64,000 nt of DNA from Gracilaria vermiculophylla (taxonomy: Eukaryota; Rhodophyta; Florideophyceae; Gracilariales; Gracilariaceae), in NCBI GenBank assembly GCA_019155205.2, contig JAHNZQ020003146.1, positions 1,421,704 through 1,485,703 on the forward strand, given 5' to 3'. Below, piece after piece: positions 34,441 to 45,695 of the stretch. The number at the start of each line of letters is the position of its first letter. Position 1 is the first letter of the stretch. The notes under the pieces were generated by a model. It did no database searches, had not been told where the DNA came from, and worked only from the letters and a program-made list of their open reading frames with translations. A program made the position numbers and the translations under genes.

Positions 34441-35137
34441 GGCCACCCCTGCTGCCCCGTCTCACCCGTCAGCCCCGCCCGACCAATCGCCGCAACAACA
34501 ACACCAACCGCAACACCCGCCGCCCTCCCAGCAACCCTCCGCCCCGTCCAACCCCTCCTCCGTCCCCGATGTGCTCACCGACGACGCCATCGCCCGAAAC
34601 CGCCACGCCGCCGCCGAGATCGGCATCAAGCTGCAGGCCGACGCCTCCGCCGACTACCCGCTCACGGGCGACCGCCGCACAGACTTCATCACCGACCACT
34701 ACCGATTCATGAACCAAATCGGCCGCCCTTTCAAGCTCCGCCGCATCGGCGGCGCCGAGCTCGACCTGTACGGCCTGTACAAGGCCGTGCTGGAGCGCGG
34801 CGGCCTGCAGGCCGTCATCTGCACGCGCGCCTTCAAGATGGTCGCCCAGGCGCTCGAGCTGCCCAAGACCTGCACCTCGGCCGCCTTCATTCTGCGCATC
34901 GAGTACGAAAAGCTCCTGTACATGTACGAGCAGAAGCACGTGTGGGGGCGCCACCCGCACCAAGCCGCCCCGCTCTACGCCGTCGACCGCTCGCGCAGGG
35001 CCTTCAACCCGTTCCGCCACCAGATCGCGCTGCCGCCGCCGCCGCTGCCGCCGCTGTCGCCGCCGCCGCCGCCGCCGCTGCCGCTGCTTGCGGCGGCGGC
35101 GGCGCCGGCGCCGTCGCCGCAGAAACCGCTGCCGCCT

Positions 35138-35190
<53 letters not shown>

Positions 35191-36535
35191 CACCGCCCCC
35201 GCCGCCGTCCACCCGCTGCAAAAGCCCAGCAGCAGGCCGCGCCGATACGCCGCCGTCGCCGCCAGCACCGCCGTCGCCGCCGCTGTTTCCGATGACCCTT
35301 ACTCGTACCCTGTGTTCCCCAGGCGCTCGCGCCTCACCGGGCTCGACGAGCAGTCGCTCACCGTGCACGACGAGCAGCTGCTCGAGGACCAAGTGATCAA
35401 CGAAAGCGCGCCGCACGCCATCTACGTGCCCAACCAGCCCGGGGAGCGCGAGCGCGTGGTGGCCGCGCTGTGGAGCCCGATTCACGACGACGTGGCGTGG
35501 GCTCTGGGCACGCTCAACGCCCTCTCGTTCGACCTTCGCAACGTGTTTGTGGCGCAGGAGTTCCCGGGCGTGCTGGACGCGCTGCACGAGGTGCTCAACC
35601 GCCACATGGAGGACGTGGTGCGCGCGCGCCCGTTCGGCGTGCTGGCGGGCCTGGAGGAGGTGGACCCGCGCGCGCCGCGCGACGTGCCGCTGCCCGCCAT
35701 GGACGTGCAGCCCGCCGGCTACTACGACACGGGCGCGGGCGTGGGCGTGTCGCACCAGCGCGTGCGCGAGGACCAGCTGCGCTCCAGCACGCTGCAGCAG
35801 TACGGAAAGCTGTTCAACAGCGCCGACCCCATTGCGGTGGACCGCGAGCAGTGCGCCGTGGTGGCGTCCAACGTGCTGCGGAACATGAGCTTTTACGACC
35901 GCAACGCCATCTTCCTCGCCAACTCGGTGGTCATTCTCAACATCTCGGCGGTGATGATTCAAACGACGCAGGTGCCGGCGAATTTGCGCGAGGCGCTCAT
36001 GGACATGTGGATCAACGTGTCGCCGTACCTCAACGCGTCGCCCGGCTGCGGCGGAAGCGCGGTGCTGGCCACGTGCATCAAGCTGCTGGACCCGTTCAAC
36101 GACGGCGGCGAGCAGTCGCGCTTCATGAACTGCGGCGAGGTGCTGGCGCGGCTGGCGGCCAGCCCGGAGCGCAACGAGGCGGCGATTGTGTGCTACTTTG
36201 ACGACGTGCTGCCGCGGCTGGTGGACATGCTGGGCGGGCGCAGGCGGCGGCACGTGAACGCCAGCCTGGCGGCGCTGTGCAACTTCAGCGCGTTTGACTG
36301 GCCGGCGCGCGACCGCATCGCGCGCACGCCGCGCGCGCTGGAGCGGCTGGTGGCCATGCTGTCGGACGCGGAGTTGGCGCCGCGCGCCGCTCTCACGTTG
36401 CTCAACCTGGCGGAGGCGCCGAACAACCGGTCGGTGTTGATGTTGTACGAGTCGCGCTTTGTGGAGCTGGCTCTCAACCCGTCGCCGGCCGCGGATACGG
36501 TGGCGTCCATTCTGTTTGAACTCACGCACGACTGA
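34310..36535 (+). CDS. ARID-domain SWI/SNF subunit (SWI1/BAF250-like)
   Basis: 741 residues, intronless. The ATG is in the context TCGCCATGAGC. Residues 1-95 are Ala/Pro/Gln low complexity. Residues about 118-210 form an ARID/BRIGHT DNA-binding domain (DFITDHYRFMNQIGRPF, LDLYGLYKAVLERGGLQAV, AAFILRIEYEKLLYMYEQ), including the helix-turn-helix core. Residues 240-295 are a polyproline tract encoded by CCG repeats. From about residue 385 to the end is a helical repeat region (WALGTLNALSFDLRNVFV, ASNVLRNMSFYDRNAIFL, ALTLLNLAEAPNNRSVLML) like the C-terminal domain of BAF250/Osa/SWI1. A role in nucleosome remodelling as the ARID subunit follows from family knowledge. ARID2-type proteins are the alternative. 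Confidence 0.85.
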
Positions 36536-37135
36536 GGGTTGGTGTGGCGCATGTTTTGCAGTGCGCATATTGTGCACCGCGCGCGGCGGTGCGAGGCAAG
36601 TCACATGTACGGAGATGGGGTGGGAGAGCATGTTGTACTGCTGTGGCGCGAGCAGTGTTCAACACCATTGTGCTGTGGCGGCCAAGGCGTGTTGACGACT
36701 GCGGAGGAATGTGTGTATGTATGCACCTGGCTGCGCACATTGTGCAATCAAACTTGAAGGCGGCACCCATCGCCCGGCGCCAGAACGTCACGTGTGGCAA
36801 GCCTCAGGCGCCAGTTGAGTAGGGTAGCTAGAGCGCGGGCGTTTTGCATCATCGCCGTCGCCTCGATGCTGCCGTGGAGCACGTTGTAAATACAACCCAA
36901 CCCCTTTGACGCCGAGATATGCGCCCGCCGTGCGACCACACAAGCGCCTGCAAAGCCGCAGTGTGCGGCGGCGCACAAAAATATATATCTGCGCGCCGCG
37001 CCGCACCTGCCGGCGGCGCCCTCCGCGCGTCGCCACGCCCAGCGCAGCGTGCCTCCGGCGCACCGCCCCGCAACCGCCCAGCCCTTCGCGAGCGCACGCC
37101 AGCGCCCAGCTGGCGCCCCGTCGCTCAAAAGCTCC
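36536..37135. other. Intergenic region and mTERF promoter
   Basis: About 600 bp between tandem plus-strand genes. A TATA-like AAAATATATATC lies at about 36977-36989, 150 bp before the mTERF ATG. No other gene seen. Confidence 0.5.
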
Positions 37136-37273
37136 ATGGCCTTCGTCGCCGCCGCCGCCGCCGCGCCGCGCGCGCCCCCCGCCGCGCGCGCCCCGCAGCC
37201 GCCCGCCTTCTCCTGCGCCCGCCGCCCGCGCCCGCTGCTCCGCTGCTCCGCCACGCCCATGCCGCCGCCGCGC

Positions 37274-37336
<63 letters not shown>

Positions 37337-38480
37337 TCGCGCGAGGCGGCGGAGGCGTTCCTGCTGTCGCTGGGGCTGAGCGCGGAGGACGCGCGCCGCC
37401 TGCCGGCGCGGCTGCCGGCGCTGTGCCGCGCCGACCTGGCGGCGGCGGCGGCGCCCGCGCTGGCGCAGCTGCGCGCGCTGCGGCTGGGGCGGCGGCAGGT
37501 GGCGCGCGCGGTGCGCCACGCGCCGCAGCTGCTGCTGCCGGCGGCGCGGCGGCGCGCGCGCTTCGCGCCGCGCGCGCGCGCGCTGCAGGCGGTGGCGCAC
37601 GTGCCGCGCGCGCGCGTGGCGGCCGTCGTCGCGCGCTGCCCGCACGTGCTGTGGATGGACGTGCGCAACGCCGCCGCCGTCGCCGACGCGCTGGCCGCCG
37701 AGTGCCCGCGCATGGCGGTGGCCACGGTGGGCGAGGTGTTTGCGCGCGCGCCGCAGGCGCTGCTGCGCCGCCCCGACCGCGTGCGCGCCGCGCTGCGCGC
37801 GCTGCGGCGCGCCGGCGTGGCCGACGGCGCCAGCCTGGCGCGCGTCGTGGCCGCGGCGCCCGTGGTGCTGGTCAACGACGTGGACAAGTGCGTGGCAAAG
37901 CGGCTGCACTACCTGTGCGGCACGATGCGCCTGCCCGCCGCCACCGCCGCCAAGCTGCTGGCCACCACGCCGCAGATGCTCGAGTGGAGCGTGCAAAAGC
38001 AGCTGGCGCCCAGGGTGGAGCTCATCCGCTCCATCGTGGGCGACGAGCACTTGGCGCGCACGCTGCACAAAGTGCCCGGGCTGCTGGCCGTGCGCAACCT
38101 GCTGGACCGCGTGCTGTGGCTGCGCGACGACGTGGGGCTGTCGGACGAGCAGCTGCGCCACGTGCTGCGCGAGGCGCCGGCCGTGCTGTCGTACTCGGTC
38201 GTGGGCAACCTGGCGCCAAAGTGGACGTTTCTGCACGAGACCATGGGCGCCACCGTGCACGACCTGGTGGCGGCGCCGCGCGAGATGCTGTGCGCCAGCC
38301 TGCAGCAGCGCGCCATGCCGCGCTACGCGTTCCTGGCGAGCAGCGGGCGGCGCGACGTGCCCGTGCTGCACGTTGTGCGCGGCAGCGACGCGCAGTTTTG
38401 CAGCGAGGTGGCCAAGTGCGACGCGCACGCGTTTCGCAGCTATGTAGACGAGGACACGTTCTTGCTGTTCTTTTCTAGGC

Positions 38481-38488
<8 letters not shown>
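37136..38488 (+). CDS. mTERF family protein, organelle-targeted
   Basis: 450 residues. The N-terminus MAFVAAAAAAPRAPPAARAP followed by FSCARRPRPLLRCSATP lacks acidic residues and ends in a plausible RCSA cleavage site; it looks like a plastid transit peptide, though a mitochondrial one is possible. An (AP)n linker follows. The rest is a chain of mTERF repeats, each about 30-35 residues with a LxxxP/aP...l pattern: VRHAPQLLL, VARCPHVLWM, FARAPQALLRRPDRV, LLATTPQMLEWSVQK, LHKVPGLLAV and LREAPAVLSYSV. Such proteins bind organellar nucleic acid and act in transcription termination, intron splicing or rRNA maturation. Its stop codon overlaps the end of the convergent DUF1746 gene by 8 bp. It is preceded by a TATA-like box. 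Confidence 0.88.
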
Positions 38489-39618
<1,130 letters not shown>

Positions 39619-40390
39619 GCCGCGGCGGCGACGGCGACGGCGGCGGCGGCGGCGACGGCGGCGGCTGCGCGCGGCTGGCGCGCGCGCCGCCCGCGCCGCG
39701 CGCGCAAACGCACGCCCCCAACACAACACGCGGCGCCCCCGCGCCCCCCCCCCCCGGGCGCCCCCTGCGCGCGCGCGCGCGGCGTCAACACCGCGTCCGC
39801 ACGCACGCAAGTGGCGCACACCTGTGCAAGTGTTCTGCGTGGGCACGCGGTTGACGTGGACACGCGGCGGGCGCGGAAACGTGGACACGCGGGCGACGCG
39901 CACACGTGCGACGGCAGTGGCGGAACAGGCGTGACGGGAACCACACTGCACAGCCACGGCGGCGCAGGGGCGGCTGCGCCCGCGCGGCTGCGCAGGAGGG
40001 GAAGCGGGGCGGGGGGGGGGGGGGCCGCCGCGCAGTGTCAGCCGCGCGCTGCACCTCGCGCGCCGCGGCTGCGGCGGCGGCCGCGCGCTGCACGTTTGGC
40101 GGCCGCGGCGGCGGCCGCCAAACGTGCACCGCGCGGCGCGCCGCCGCGTCGTGCCACCATAACGCGCACGCGCACGGCGCCGTTTGGCACGCGCCACGTT
40201 TGTCGCATTCGCCTACTTTACGTACTCTGCTGTTCTAAAGTACATCGCGCGCCTACGGCGCTGCCGCTACGACTGGCCACCCACACCAAACCGCCCCCCC
40301 GCGCGCCGCCCCGTTGCTCCAGCGCACCTCCGTCCCACCGCCAAACCCGCCCAACCGCCCAACCCGCCCAACCGCGCCCAACCCGCCCAC
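39619..40390. other. Intergenic region between actin and the DUF1746 gene
   Basis: GC-rich, without a supported gene. It contains the inverted repeat at 40089-40128, the actin 3' flank and the 5' flank of the DUF1746-like gene. Confidence 0.5.
40089..40128. repeat. Perfect 18-bp inverted repeat
   Basis: TGCACGTTTGGCGGCCGC, four bases GGCG, then the exact reverse complement. Each arm contains TTTGGCGG, which resembles an E2F/DP site. It lies 470 bp upstream of the DUF1746-like start codon and about 260 bp downstream of the actin stop. Confidence 0.85.
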
Positions 40391-41616
40391 TCAGAAGCAC
40401 TTGCGGTGCACCACGCTCGGCCCCATCTCCTCGTACTCGGCCTTCGACACCCACATCTGCTGGAACGTAGACAGCGACGCCAGAATGGAGCCGCCAATCC
40501 ACACCGAGTACTGGCGCTCCGGCGGCGCAATCACCTTGATCTTCATCGTGCTCGGCGCCAGCGTCTCCATCTCCTTCTGCACGCGCGCCGCAATGCCCGC
40601 AAACATGGTGCTGCCGCCCGACATGACCATGTTGTGGTACAGGTCCTTGCGGATGTCGATGTCCGTCTTCATGATGGAGTCGTACGCCGTCTGGTGCATG
40701 CCGTTGGCCTCCATGCCCACCAGGTCCGGGCGGAACAGCGCCTCGGGGCACTCGAAGCGCTCCGACGCCACGCTGATCACCTGCCCGTCCGGCAGCTCGT
40801 ACTCCTTCTCCAGCGCCGCGTTGCTGTCGGCGTTGCTCTTCTCCTTCTCAAAGTCCTCGGCCACGTAGCACAGGCTCTGCTTGATGTCGCGCACAATCTC
40901 CAGCTCGGCCGACGTGGTGAACGAGTGGCCGCGCTGCATGAGCAGCTTGGACAGCCACTCGGTCAGGTCGCGCCCGGCCAGGTCGATGCGGTTGACGGCG
41001 TGCGGCAGCGAGTAGCCCTCGAAAATGGGCACCGTGTGCGTCACGCCGTCGCCCGAGTCGATCACGATGCCCGACGTGCGCCCCGACGCGTACAGCGACA
41101 GCACCGCCTGGATGTTCACGTAGAACGCCGGGATGGAGAACGTCTCGAACATGATTTGCGTCATGCGCTCGCGGTTGCTCTTGGGGTTGAGCGGCGCCTC
41201 GGTCAGCAGCACCGGGTGCTCGTGCGGGTCCACGCGCAGCTCGCTGAAGAAGCAGTGGTGCCAGATTTTCTCCATGTCCTCCCAGTTGGTCACGATGCCG
41301 TGCTCCAGCGGGTACTTGATCACGAGCACGCCGCGGCGCGCCATGGCGGCGTCGCCCACGTACTCGTCCTTCTGGCCGGTGCCGACCATGATGCCCTGCG
41401 CGCGGCGACGGGAGCGCGAGAGGCGGCGGTGAGCAGGTGAGAGCGCGCGGGCGCGCGCGCGCGCGGACGGGCGCGCGGACGGGCGGCGGAACGTACCTTT
41501 TGCTTGGGCTTGCCGATGACGGCGGGGAAGACGGCCTTGGGGGCGTCCTCGCCGGCCATGCCGGACTTGCAGCGGCCGGAGCCATTGTCGATGACGACGG
41601 CCTGCTTGGAGCTCAT
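40391..41616 (-). CDS. Actin, two exons
   Basis: Exon 1 is 41616-41497 (40 codons) and exon 2 is 41395-40391; the 101-bp intron begins GTACGT and ends CAG. The product is 374 residues, the size of conventional actin. The nucleotide-binding loops [10 protein letters not shown] and [12 protein letters not shown], the methyl-His context [11 protein letters not shown], the segment [19 protein letters not shown] and the tail [20 protein letters not shown] plus CF are all present. It is actin, not an ARP: no insertions and a canonical C-terminus. The N-terminus ([14 protein letters not shown]) and several surface positions are divergent from animal or plant actin. A TATA-like TTTAAA lies about 145 bp upstream (41760-41766). 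A minisatellite array occupies the upstream flank. Confidence 0.97.
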
Positions 41617-41949
41617 GGTGGGGGTGCGGAAGGCGGGTGAACGGCTGCGGGAGGGGAAGGAAAGGGGGCGGGGAGGGGCGGGTGTCAGAGGTGGAGGGGG
41701 GGGGGGGGGGTGTGCAGGCGCGCGCGGGTGAGCGCAACACGCGAGCGCGGCGACGCGCATTTAAAAAGGCTCAAACGCGCTGAGGTGTGCAAGCGGCGCG
41801 CACACAGCGCGGCCACGCGTGACGGCGCTGGCGGCGGCGGCGGCGGCGGTGGCGCGCTTGACGTCAGAATAGTCACGCCAGCGCGCACACGTGGGTGGCA
41901 CGCGCCGCGCCGCCGCCACAGCAGGAGCGGCCGCCTCGCGCTGAGGCGC

Positions 41950-42365
41950 ATGCGCGGCGGCGCGCGTCGATGGCCGCCGCTGCGGACAATGCATGACGGC
42001 GCGCGTCGCTGGCCCACCGGCGCTGCGGACAATGCAGCGCGGAGCGCCGATGGGCGACGAGGCTGTGCACAATGGATGACGCCGCCCCACGAGCGCTGAA
42101 CGGAATGCATCATGGCGCTCGTCGATGGCCGACGAGCGTGGTGCAAAAACGATTACGCCGCGCGCCCATGGCCGGCCGATGAGCGCTGCGAACAAACGAT
42201 GGCCGACGAGCGCTGCGCAGAATGCATGAGCGACGAGCGCAGCACAGAATACGTGCCGACGCGCGTCCATGGCCGACGAGCGCTGCGCAGGATGCATGAC
42301 CGACCAGCGCTGCGAACAGTGGGTGACCGACCGGCGAGCACAGCGGATAATGCATGACGGCTCGC
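41950..42365 (+). repeat. Degenerate minisatellite monomers
   Basis: Irregular 27-30-bp units sharing the core GACGAGCGCTGCG and spacers such as GAATGCATG or GTCCATGGCC. They look like older diverged units flanking the ordered array. Confidence 0.65.
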
Positions 42366-42718
42366 GTCGATGGGCGACGAGCGCTGCGAAGAATGGATCT
42401 CACCGACCAGCGCTGCCAACAATACATCTCCGACTAGCGCTGAGAAGCATGCATCACCAACGAGCGCTGCGAAGAATGCATCACCGACCAGCGCTGCCAA
42501 CAATACATCTGCGACTAGCGCTGAGAAGCATGCATCACCAACGAGCGCTGCGAAGAATGCATCACCGACCAGCGCTGCCAAGAATACATCTGCGACTAGC
42601 GCTGAGAAGCATGCATCACCAACGAGCGCTGCGAAGAATGCATCACCGACCAGCGCTGCCAACAATACATCTGCGACTAGCGCTGAGAAGCATGCATCAC
42701 CAACGAGCGCTGCGGAGA
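42366..42718 (+). repeat. Minisatellite with an 81-bp higher-order unit
   Basis: Thirteen monomers, twelve of 27 bp and one of 29. Three monomer types follow each other in fixed order. Type A starts ATGCATCACCAACGAGCGCT, type B ATGCATCACCGACCAGCGCT and type C ATACATCTGCGACTAGCGCT. The A-B-C trio repeats four times almost without change. Every monomer has the palindromic core AGCGCT. Confidence 0.9.
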
Positions 42719-42802
42719 AGTCATGACGGCGCGCGCGGCGATGGGCGCAGCCAGCGCGCCATGCATCGCTACGGCGCACAAAGCTTTTACGGCGCGCGCG
42801 CG

Positions 42803-43113
42803 TCAGCCGGCGGAGCGGCGCACGGCGCGGCGCAGCCGCGCGGCCGAGTCGCGCTTGCGCGCGTCGGCGGGGCGCTGGCGCAGCGCGGCGTCGCAGTGGC
42901 GCAGCGCGGCGCGCGGCGCCAGCCGCTCGCGCCGCAGCTCGGCGCGCGCGTCGGCCAGCCGCGCGCTGGCGTCCAGCACCTCGTGCTCCAGCTGCGCGCA
43001 CGTGGCGCGCCACTGCTCCAGCGCGTCGCGCAGCGCCGCCACCTGCTGCTCGGCGTCGTCGCGCCGCCGCCGCTCCTCGTCCAGCGCGCGCTGCAGCTCG
43101 CGCACGCGCTCGC

Positions 43114-43152
<39 letters not shown>

Positions 43153-44440
43153 CGGGCTCCGCGGCGGCGGGCGGCGGCGTCGGCGGCGGCGGCGGCGGCG
43201 CCTCGAGCCCGAGCGTCTGCATGCCGCGCGCGACCACGTCGGACAGGCGCTGCTGCACCCAGTCGTCAAAGGCGAGCATCTGCCCCACGAGCTGGTCGCA
43301 GCGCTCGCACGTGACGGCAGCCAGCAGCACGAAGCTGGCCAGCTGCCAGTCGTGCACGCGCGCAAAGTCCGGCACGCGGATGCGCGCGTCGTCGGCGCAC
43401 TCCTCGCGCCACGGGTAGCGCGCCAGCACGTGGCGCACGACGCGCATGTTGCGCGCAGCGGCGCGGCCCTGCGCGTCCAGCTCGCGCTGCACAAAGCGGT
43501 CGGCGGCGTGGCGCGCGCGCGGCGGCGCGGTGGCCGGCGCGCGCAGCGGCGGCACGCGCGCGAACAGCGCGCGGTCGATGATGAACATGGCGTCCAGCAG
43601 CGCCACGCCGTTGCTGAGGTCCTTGTCGCTGAGGCGCACGCGCACGCCGTGGCGCGCGCGCAGGTCGTCCAGCCAGAACACGATGGCCTTGAGCTCGGCG
43701 CTGTCCTCCAGGCGGTCCGTGGCGTCCAGAATGGCGGCGTTGAGGTGCGCCGGCACGCCCTCGTCGTCGCTGTCGCTGTCGGCGTCGTTGGACACGCTGG
43801 AGGTGCGCATGCGGAAGAGGGCGCGCGTGGGCGCGGCGCGCGACGCGGCGCGCAGCGCGCCGGCGCGCCGCGGCGTGCGCGAGCGGTGCAGCTCGCGCAC
43901 GTCGTCGCACTTGACGGCGTTGATGAAGTCCACGCGCGTCGGGCAGCGGATGCTGGACATGGTGCGCGCGCTCAGCGGGCCCTCGCTGTCGCGCGCCGCG
44001 TCGCGCGGCGAGGGGGTGGGCGTGGCGCGCGGCGCATCGCGCGGCGTGGCGCGCGGCGTGGCGCGCGGCGTGGCGCGCGGCGTGCTGCGCGGCGTGCTGC
44101 GCGGCGTGCTGCGCGGCGTGGCGCGCGGCGTGGCGCGCGGCGTATCGCGCGGCGCGGGGGAGCGTACGCCCGCACCGGCGGTGGGCGCCGCGGCGCGCAT
44201 GGCGGCGGCGGGAGCGGGAGCGGGAGCGGGGGCGGGAGCGAGAGCGGGAGCGGGAGCGGGAGCGGTAGCGGGCGCCGGCGCCGGCGCGAGCGCGTCGGCG
44301 GGGGCTGCGGCGGGAACGGCGGGGGGGGCTGCGGGGGGGGCTGCGGCAGGAGCGGCGGCGGCGGCCGTGGCGGGGGCTGCGACGGGAGCGGCGGGGGGTG
44401 TGGGGCGCGCGGAGCGAGGGCGCGCGGAGGGCACGAGCAT
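42803..44440 (-). CDS. HOOK-domain coiled-coil protein
   Basis: 545 residues from the ATG at 44440. The frame is open 24 codons further upstream but only from a GTG. Residues 1-80 are Ala/Pro-rich. Residues about 95-150 hold a run of TPRA/TPRS units, a basic Thr-Pro repeat with many proline-directed phosphorylation sites. Residues about 245-405 resemble the HOOK (calponin-like) N-terminal domain: AIVFWLDDLRARHG, LSNGVALLDAMFIIDRALF, RNMRVVRHVLARYP and LASFVLLAAVTCERCDQLVG with FDDWVQQRLSDVV. A Gly run and a heptad-rich coiled coil follow at about 443-520. Hook and CCDC88-type proteins link cargo to dynein or bind microtubules. Here the tail is short, so partner binding is uncertain. Convergent neighbours are absent; the minisatellite lies 3'. 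Confidence 0.7.
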
Positions 44441-44883
44441 GGCGGCGAGGGGCTGGGCGCGGCGGGGCGGGCGGCGCGCGCGGCGCGGGGAAGGTGCGGC
44501 GGCGGCGGACACGAGACGGTTGAACGGCGGCGCGGGTACACGGCGGGGCGCGGCGCCGGGCGTTCAAACTTTTTGAATTTCGAACCGGCGGCGCACGCCG
44601 CGCGCCCCTTGCGCCGCTGCCGCTGCCGCCGCGCCGCTGCCGCTGCCGCCGCGCCGCTGCCGCTGCCGCTGCCGCCGCCGCCGCCGCCGCTGCCGCCGCC
44701 ACGCGTCGCGCACCAGCCGCTGGCGCGCGCCGTGGCGCCGCACTTTTGAGCGACTTGCCACCTTCGCGGCGACGACCACCGCCGCAGCCACGGCGCCCAT
44801 CGCCCGTCTGCCGCCGCGCAGCCGCCCTCGTGCAGCGCGAGCAGCGCGGCGCGCGCCATCCCGCCAGCGCCGCGCCGAGCGCC
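44441..44883. promoter_or_regulatory. Divergent promoter region of HOOK and the membrane-protein gene
   Basis: 443 bp between two divergent ATGs. An AT-richer island, TTCAAACTTTTTGAATTTCG around 44564-44583, is itself partly palindromic (TTCAAA...TTTGAA) and is the only non-GC stretch, so it is the best candidate core promoter. CTGCCGCTGCCGC repeats follow. Confidence 0.4.
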
Positions 44884-45687
44884 ATGCGCGAGCTGCGCCT
44901 GTCGCGGCTGGCGCGCGCGTCGGAAGGCGCCTTCTTCAAGGAGCAGCAGGCCGAGCAGGCCGCCAAGCTGCGCGCCGCGCTCTCGCGCCGCGACGTCGCC
45001 GCGCTACGCCGCGCGCGCCGCGCCGCCGCCGCCGCCGCCGCCGCCGCGCCCCCCACCGTCGACACGCTGGCCTCCATCTCGGCGCACTCGGCGTACGCGC
45101 GGCTCGCCCGCGCGTCGCCCTGCCGCGCAGCACCGCCGCCTGGCCGCGTGCGCCGCGCCGCCCGCGCCGCGCCGCCCGCGCCGTCCGCACCGTCCGCGCC
45201 GTCTACGCCGTCCGCGCTGGACCCCGCCATGATGCGCGCGCTGGGCAGCGGCAAGCTCAACTTGCTGGCGGACATGAAGCGCAGCGCGCCGCCGCCGCCG
45301 CGCCCGCTGCCGCACAGTGAAAAGTACGCGGAGGGCGCCGTTCTCGGCCTGGCGTCGTTTAGTATTGCCACCGCCATCGTTGCCAGCGTGGGCATCGTTG
45401 GCGGCCTGTACGTGTACTTCAACCCGTCGGTGGTCGATCGGCTAAGGAGCGGCACTAGACGCTTTGCGCGGGCTATGGATGCTACCGTTGGTCGCCGTAT
45501 TCGCCATCGCGTGCAGAGCATCAGCGACAGGGGGCCCCTCGTGTCTGATGAAACGCGCACTCGATTTGGCAAGCTCATGTCGGGCGCCGTCGGCATGCAG
45601 TCCAGCACGCAGCCCATTGAGCAGCCACGCGCAAAACATCAAAGCGACCATGACGAGTCCAATGTGAGCACATCCCTCAGTGCGTAA
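44884..45687 (+). CDS. Orphan single-pass membrane protein
   Basis: 267 residues, with the ATG at 44884 in the context GCGCCATGC. Residues 1-60 are basic and helical (LSRLARASEGAFFKEQQAEQ) with an Ala run. Pro/Ser-rich low complexity follows, then one clear membrane helix at about 157-180 (VLGLASFSIATAIVASVGIV, then GGLYVY) and an Arg-rich, soluble C-terminal region (RLRSGTRRFARAMDATVG) with an acidic end. I do not recognise a family. It is convergent with VPS26 with 8 bp between the stop codons and divergent from HOOK. Composition bias falls toward the 3' end, which supports real coding. Confidence 0.65.
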   Translation: MRELRLSRLARASEGAFFKEQQAEQAAKLRAALSRRDVAALRRARRAAAAAAAAAPPTVDTLASISAHSAYARLARASPCRAAPPPGRVRRAARAAPPAPSAPSAPSTPSALDPAMMRALGSGKLNLLADMKRSAPPPPRPLPHSEKYAEGAVLGLASFSIATAIVASVGIVGGLYVYFNPSVVDRLRSGTRRFARAMDATVGRRIRHRVQSISDRGPLVSDETRTRFGKLMSGAVGMQSSTQPIEQPRAKHQSDHDESNVSTSLSA

Positions 45688-45695
45688 ATGGCTCG

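Larger units (their letters stand above)
41617..42802. other. Actin upstream region with minisatellite
   Basis: No gene is supported here. A 14-base G run lies near 41697, a TATA-like box at 41760, degenerate 27-30-bp repeats from about 41950, and an ordered array at 42366-42718. Open frames through the array reflect its 27-bp period. Confidence 0.6.

Noticed and set aside
34469..36631. 720-codon open frame on the minus strand, opposite the ARID gene
   Set aside because: It mirrors the ARID coding sequence and is rich in Arg/His/Val/Gln repeats without domains. High GC at third positions removes stops from the antisense frame.
42366..42718. CRISPR-like array
   Set aside because: Units are contiguous 27-bp tandem repeats without unique spacers in a eukaryotic context.
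42269..44749. 826-codon open frame on the plus strand over the minisatellite and HOOK gene
   Set aside because: Its first part is the 27-bp repeat read through and the rest is antisense to HOOK. No conserved motif.
43266..45617. 783-codon minus frame over HOOK and the orphan membrane protein
   Set aside because: Overlaps two better-supported genes and consists of Arg/Ser/Ala repeats.
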